Notes under the pieces: model-generated
What the model was told of the DNA's origin: nothing
What the model saw: the letters and a program-made list of their open reading frames with translations, nothing else
The model's database searches: none
Shown: one piece after another, positions 5,007 through 8,866 of the stretch
Position numbering within the stretch: the first letter of the stretch is position 1
Layout: every line of letters begins with the position of its first letter
Position numbers and translations under genes: made by a program
Assembly (NCBI GenBank): GCA_028692515.1
Contig: JAQUXG010000060.1
Coordinates: forward strand, 1-8,866
Direction of reading: 5' to 3'
DNA: 8,866 nucleotides
Origin: Kiritimatiellales bacterium
GTDB lineage: Bacteria; Verrucomicrobiota; Kiritimatiellia; Kiritimatiellales; Tichowtungiaceae

Positions 5007-5948
5007 ATGTCCCTGAAAAAACACAAAATCCGCAAATCCCGCCGTCCGTTTGAAACTGCCGCTTTCCGCTTCGGGCTTGCCGTCATCCCCCGTCTGCCGC
5101 GCCGCGCCATACTCGACATGGCCCGGTTCGGAGGAACCCTCGGGCTTCTTTTTGATGCCCGTGGACGACGCATCGGCCGGACTAATCTGAATATTGCATT
5201 CGGTGAAACCAAAACCGCCGTGGAAAAACGGATGATCCTGCGCTCCGCCTACACCACCATGGTGCGAACGTTTCTGGACGTCATCTGGTTCGGAACCGAT
5301 TCAGAGAACCGGTTGAAAAAATATGTCGAACTCGACCGCAGTGCGGAACCGTTCCTTTGCCCGAAAAGCCAGATCTGCATCACAGCACACTTCGGCAACT
5401 GGGAAATCATCGGACAAATGACCGCGTTGCATGGCTTTCCGCTCCAGAGCATTGCCATGCCGGTCAAAAACCCGGAAGTCGACCGGTTACTGATTGAGCG
5501 AAGAGAAATCACCGGGCAAAAAATTATTCCGCGTGAAGGCGCTTTGCGTAAACTGCTCAGTGTGTTGCGCACCGGAGGAAAAATCGCTTTTCTGGTCGAT
5601 CAGAACACCAAAGAGAGCGAAGGCGGCCTGTGGGTGAACTACTTCGGCCTTCCGGTTCCGGTCACGTCCGCACCGGCCGCTCTGTCGGCAAAAACCGGCA
5701 GTGAAATGCTGATCGGATTTTGCGCACCGCTGCGCGGCGGGCACTATCGGGTTTACCTGACGGAAACGATTCCACCCCCGGCAGACTCAAGCAAAGAAAC
5801 CGTACAGGCGCTAACCCGGCAGATTCTCGCCGCCATTGAGAACGAAGTCCGCAACCATCCGGAGCACTGGCTCTGGATGTATAAACGGTGGAAGGCAGTG
5901 AAACCCGGAGATGACCGGGCGCACTATCCGCGTTACGGAAAAAAGTGA
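5007..5948 (+). CDS. Lysophospholipid acyltransferase family protein (LpxL/HtrB-like lipid A acyltransferase)
   Basis: Probable late acyltransferase adding a secondary acyl chain to lipid A or a related lipid at the cytoplasmic face of the inner membrane. The 313-residue length fits LpxL/LpxM (about 300-325). The HX4E catalytic motif is HFGNWE (128-133). AFLVDQNTKESEGGLWVNYFG (194-214) matches the conserved Asp-Gln segment, and HPEHWLWMYKRWK (284-296) the C-terminal W-hxRWK signature. The N-terminus is basic with weak hydrophobic stretches (about 19-50) rather than a clear transmembrane helix, suggesting peripheral membrane binding. The ATG follows purU by 9 nt with only a weak purine-rich site, so translational coupling is likely. 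The acyl donor and exact acceptor cannot be read from sequence. Confidence 0.88.
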   Translation: MSLKKHKIRKSRRPFETAAFRFGLAVIPRLPRRAILDMARFGGTLGLLFDARGRRIGRTNLNIAFGETKTAVEKRMILRSAYTTMVRTFLDVIWFGTDSENRLKKYVELDRSAEPFLCPKSQICITAHFGNWEIIGQMTALHGFPLQSIAMPVKNPEVDRLLIERREITGQKIIPREGALRKLLSVLRTGGKIAFLVDQNTKESEGGLWVNYFGLPVPVTSAPAALSAKTGSEMLIGFCAPLRGGHYRVYLTETIPPPADSSKETVQALTRQILAAIENEVRNHPEHWLWMYKRWKAVKPGDDRAHYPRYGKK

Positions 5949-5960
5949 TGCCGGACTCTA

Positions 5961-7208
5961 TTACAGCCGCGTCCCGGAAGGAATAACCGTTCCTTTTGGA
6001 ATAACGATCACGCCGTCACGCACCACATAGAGCGGAGTCTGTTCACCATCCGGCTTGCCATCGGATGAAATATAGACGCTGTCTCCGATGCGAACGTTCT
6101 TATCGATGATCGCATTTTTGATGTAACAGTCGCGGCCGATTCCAAGGCCGACACTTCCATTTGTCTGCGCAGTTTTTTCATGCTCGAAATAATCGGCACC
6201 CATGATAACCGAATGTTCGATTACCGTGCCCTCGCCGATTACGGCGCGGGTGCCAACCACAGAGTGCAGAATGCGGTGTCCGGAAACAATACATCCCTCC
6301 GCCAGCAGACAACGATTGAGGTCACAGCAGTTGATTTTCGACGGCGGCAGATAGCGCATGTGAGTGTAGATCGGCGCTTCGGTGTCGTAAAAGGTGAATT
6401 CCGGGATGAGATCCGTCAGCGCCAGATTCGCCTCGTGGAACATTCCGATCGTTCCGATATCTTTCCAATAGCCCTCGAAAATGTGGCTGTAGACCTTCTT
6501 CTTTTCAATCGCTGCCGGAATGATGTTTTTCCCGAAATCCATATGGTCATTGCCGCACAACAGTTCGGTCAGTACTTTGGTGTTGAAAATATAAATCCCC
6601 ATGCTGGCCAGATAGCGTTCGTCTTTATACATCGGCGCACGCAATTCATCGAGACGCGGGGTGTCGCCGGGCTTCTCTGCGAACTCAATAATCTTGTTGC
6701 TCTTGTCGACGTGCATGATTCCGAGATCAAACGCCTCACGACGCGGAACCGGCTTGGTACAGATGGTGACATCGGCTCCGCGTTCTATATGCTCCTTGAT
6801 CACTTCGGAAAAATCCATGCGGTAAAGCTGGTCCCCGGAAAGGATCACAACGATATCCGGATCGCTGGCCATGTAATGCTTCATCGACTGGCGAACCGCG
6901 TCGGCGGTGCCCTGGAACCAGCCGCTGGAAGTCGGCGTCTGCTCCGCCGCCAGCATGCGCACATAGCCTGGCGAAAACTGGTCGAAGATGTAGGTGGACT
7001 GAATGTGGCGGTGCAGCGACATGCTGTTAAACTGCGTGAGAAGATAAATTGAACGGATGCCGCTATTAATACAGTTGCTGATCGGAATATCCACCAGCCG
7101 ATATTTCCCGGCAATCGGCACGGCGGGCTTGGCCCGATCCGATGTGAGAGGTTGAAGGCGCGTACCGGCTCCGCCGCCAAGAATCAGACCGACTGCTCTA
7201 ACACCCAT
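5961..7208 (-). CDS. glgC: Glucose-1-phosphate adenylyltransferase (ADP-glucose pyrophosphorylase)
   Basis: Makes ADP-glucose from ATP and glucose-1-phosphate, the committed step of bacterial glycogen synthesis. The 415 residues are close to the usual 400-430. The N-terminal nucleotidyltransferase domain carries GGGAGTRLQPLT (11-22), KPAVPIAGKYRLVDIPISN (27-45), WFQGTADAVRQ (97-107), SGDQLYRMD (124-132) with catalytic Asp126, FAEKP (176-180) with the sugar-phosphate-binding Lys179, and WKDIGT (248-253). The C-terminal third shows hexapeptide repeats of a left-handed beta-helix (for example GTRAVIGEGTVIEHSVIMGA). The pattern around WFQGTADAVRQ and the C-terminal IVIPKGTVIPSGT resemble the cyanobacterial/plant-like branch. 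A good AAGGAG site lies 7 nt before the ATG. No glgA or glgB is nearby. It converges on the acyltransferase gene with a 12-nt gap. Confidence 0.96.
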   Translation of the reverse strand: MGVRAVGLILGGGAGTRLQPLTSDRAKPAVPIAGKYRLVDIPISNCINSGIRSIYLLTQFNSMSLHRHIQSTYIFDQFSPGYVRMLAAEQTPTSSGWFQGTADAVRQSMKHYMASDPDIVVILSGDQLYRMDFSEVIKEHIERGADVTICTKPVPRREAFDLGIMHVDKSNKIIEFAEKPGDTPRLDELRAPMYKDERYLASMGIYIFNTKVLTELLCGNDHMDFGKNIIPAAIEKKKVYSHIFEGYWKDIGTIGMFHEANLALTDLIPEFTFYDTEAPIYTHMRYLPPSKINCCDLNRCLLAEGCIVSGHRILHSVVGTRAVIGEGTVIEHSVIMGADYFEHEKTAQTNGSVGLGIGRDCYIKNAIIDKNVRIGDSVYISSDGKPDGEQTPLYVVRDGVIVIPKGTVIPSGTRL

Positions 7209-7215
7209 ACCCGCA

Positions 7216-7221
7216 CTCCTT
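7216..7221 (-). promoter_or_regulatory. Shine-Dalgarno site of glgC
   Basis: AAGGAG on the minus strand, 7 nt before the ATG, is one of the strongest ribosome sites in the window and fixes the glgC start. The rest of the 92-nt gap up to the helicase stop (7222-7300) is AT-rich, with a short AACG-TAAAG-CGTT inverted repeat. I find no hairpin terminator for the helicase and no confident promoter, so co-transcription is possible. Confidence 0.75.
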
Positions 7222-7300
7222 TTCTATTAGCAACGCTTTACGTTAAGCATGCTAGCCGTATAAATATTTCACCGCCAGAAGAAAATAGAAAACAGAGAAA

Positions 7301-8866
7301 TTATTCGTCGATCTCAACCGGGCACTCCGGCAGCGCACGTAAAAAAAGGCGACCATACCACTTATTTGTCACGCGCGGATCGAAAATGACAATCGTGCCC
7401 TCGTCACTGGCCGTACGAATCAGCCGCCCGGTTCCCTGCCGGAATTTCAGTACCGCCGACGGTAACGAATAATCGCGAAACGCATCACCGCCACGTGTTT
7501 TAATTTCCTCCATCCGCGCCTGCACCAACGGATGGTCCGGAACCGCAAACGGCAGGCGGACAATCATCACATTGCTTAGCGCCTCGCCGCGCACATCCAC
7601 GCCCATCCAAAAGCGGTCGAGACCGAACAGTACGGCAGCCCCGTGTTCACGGAACCGCTTCAGCATCGCCTGCGGAGGAAGTCCCGCACCTTGAACGATG
7701 AGATCGAACTCCATCTCCTCAAGCTGTTCTTTCACCTGTTCCGCCACACGGCGCATCAGCGAGGCATTGGTAAACAGCACAAACGCCCGGCCGTGACCCT
7801 GCGCAATATAACGTGGTAACGCGTCAACCACTGCGGCTTCAAAAGCCTGTTCATCCGAAGGATCGGGCATATTGGCCGGAATCTTCACCCGCATCTGGCG
7901 ACTGTAGTCGAACGGCGAACCCACCTGGAGCTCATCGCAGTGTTCCGCACCGATCCGCCCGCGAAACCAGCTCAGGTCGTCGCCAACCGCCAGCGTCGCG
8001 CTCGTCATCACCACACTGGGCACTTCATTAAAAAGCATTCCGGTCAACAGCTTCGCCACATCCACCGGCGCGGAATAAAGCACCGGCTGCTTATGCGTCC
8101 GCCCCTCCAGCGCCGCCCAATAAACATGCCCCGCCGCGCTCTGCGTCAGAAAGGTCGTCAGCATTTCGATGAAAAACTTGCCCTTCATGCGCGCCGACTG
8201 AAGCTCCGCCTTCAAGCTCTCATCCTCCATATCGCGAATCAATGTGCCGAAATGAACATCCAGCTCCGACAGCTGTTCCGACAGACGGGTCTCCACGTCC
8301 GGCGGCTCGCGCAAGCGCACTGTCTGATTGCTCTCTGAGAGCTTGCAATGCTTATGCATCATTTTGAAAAAGCGTTCGCCTTCATCCCAGATCCGGTTCG
8401 TCAAATCCGCGCCCCGTCCATCGCGCAGGACAGCGAAAAGGCCTTTGCGGTTATCCTTCGTAAACAGACGTCGAAGCCAGTGCTCCATTGCATAGCGCGA
8501 CAGCCGGATGCCCAGATGCTCCGCCGCCACATTTTCCATCTGGTGCGCCTCGTCGAAAACCACCATTCCATAGTCCGGCAGAAATGCACCGCCGGTCGAA
8601 CGAACGGCCAGCTCGGAAAAAAAGAGATGATGATTCACCACCAGAAGATTCGCATCGTGCAGACCGGCACGCGCCTTCATCACAAAACAACGGTCATAAT
8701 CGGGACACTTTTTCCCGAGACAATTACCGTGCTCCACACAGACCGCACTCCAGACCTCGGAAGAAGGCTGAGGCTCCAGCTCCTGACGGCTCCCGTCCGT
8801 GGTGTGATCCGCCCATGCGCGAATCCGGTTCAGCTCAATCTCCTTGGACGTATCGAACAGATCACT
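7301..8866 (-). CDS. DinG/XPD-family ATP-dependent DNA helicase with 4Fe-4S domain, N-terminus outside the window
   Basis: Superfamily 2 helicase, probably 5'-3', acting in DNA repair or replication of damaged templates. The frame is open from the window edge to the TAA at 7301 (521 residues). The GTG at 8737 is internal, because the 43 residues upstream (IELNRIRAWADH..., SSEVWSAVC) continue the family. Four cysteines in the visible fragment (43, 49, 54, 60; C-X5-C-X4-C-X5-C) match the Fe-S cluster of DinG/XPD. NLLVVNHHLFFSEL (73-86) and the DEAH box (105-108 in VVFDEAHQMENV) follow. Later come VMTSATLAVGDDLSWF, AAVLFGLDRFWMGVDVRG and the motif VI stretch KFRQGTGRLIR. The Walker A region and start lie beyond the window; typical family length (about 640-720) suggests some 120-200 residues are missing. 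YoaA-type and DinG-type cannot be separated here. Confidence 0.93.
   Translation of the reverse strand, partial: SDLFDTSKEIELNRIRAWADHTTDGSRQELEPQPSSEVWSAVCVEHGNCLGKKCPDYDRCFVMKARAGLHDANLLVVNHHLFFSELAVRSTGGAFLPDYGMVVFDEAHQMENVAAEHLGIRLSRYAMEHWLRRLFTKDNRKGLFAVLRDGRGADLTNRIWDEGERFFKMMHKHCKLSESNQTVRLREPPDVETRLSEQLSELDVHFGTLIRDMEDESLKAELQSARMKGKFFIEMLTTFLTQSAAGHVYWAALEGRTHKQPVLYSAPVDVAKLLTGMLFNEVPSVVMTSATLAVGDDLSWFRGRIGAEHCDELQVGSPFDYSRQMRVKIPANMPDPSDEQAFEAAVVDALPRYIAQGHGRAFVLFTNASLMRRVAEQVKEQLEEMEFDLIVQGAGLPPQAMLKRFREHGAAVLFGLDRFWMGVDVRGEALSNVMIVRLPFAVPDHPLVQARMEEIKTRGGDAFRDYSLPSAVLKFRQGTGRLIRTASDEGTIVIFDPRVTNKWYGRLFLRALPECPVEIDE

Noticed and set aside
5978..5995. AAGGAA-TAACCG-TTCCTT inverted repeat after the acyltransferase gene
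   Set aside because: The 6-bp AT-rich stem lies inside the glgC coding sequence and is too weak to call a terminator.
6180..7052. Long open frame (290 codons) on the plus strand opposite glgC
   Set aside because: It is antisense to a clearly conserved gene, its product has no recognisable motifs, and its openness follows from the codon bias of glgC.

Overview
The window reads as ordinary chromosome from a Gram-negative bacterium, most likely of the PVC group (Kiritimatiellota/Verrucomicrobiota-like). Three things point there: a secreted protein with a PEP-CTERM sorting tail, an LpxL/HtrB-type lipid A acyltransferase (so an outer membrane), and intergenic DNA holding low-complexity dispersed repeats of kinds I associate with PVC genomes. 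The taxonomic call is an inference from these signs, not from a marker gene.

Layout. Positions 2-622 (+) hold the 3' part of a LacX-like aldose 1-epimerase. It converges on a PEP-CTERM protein (689-1300, -) across a perfect 12-bp hairpin that can terminate both genes. Next come three minus-strand genes: the tRNA t6A dehydratase TcdA (1550-2311), a fusion of a CinA/PncC-like domain with a NadD-like nucleotidyltransferase (2430-3377), and an exported cyclophilin-type peptidyl-prolyl isomerase (3496-4065). Divergent from the isomerase is a plus-strand pair 9 nt apart: formyltetrahydrofolate deformylase purU (4137-4997) and a lipid A-type acyltransferase (5007-5948). The pair converges, with a 12-nt gap, on glgC, ADP-glucose pyrophosphorylase (5961-7208, -). 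Upstream of glgC on the same strand is a DinG/XPD-type iron-sulfur helicase (7301-8866, -), cut by the window edge.

Functions are housekeeping: sugar epimerisation, glycogen precursor synthesis, tRNA modification, pyridine nucleotide metabolism, one-carbon balance, envelope lipid synthesis, protein folding and DNA repair. Apart from the purU-acyltransferase pair, no multi-gene system is evident. I see no CRISPR array, transposase, tRNA, rRNA or phage gene.

The unusual part is 2330-3512. Three unrelated repeat types cluster in and around the CinA-NadD fusion gene: an inverted repeat with 9-nt periodicity just downstream, four copies of a TTCCAA-N3-TTGGAA palindrome in frame inside the coding sequence, and a degenerate 14-nt-period repeat that abuts its start codon. 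The in-frame palindromes resemble, by analogy only, the palindromic elements that insert into Rickettsia genes, and are the best candidate here for something undescribed.
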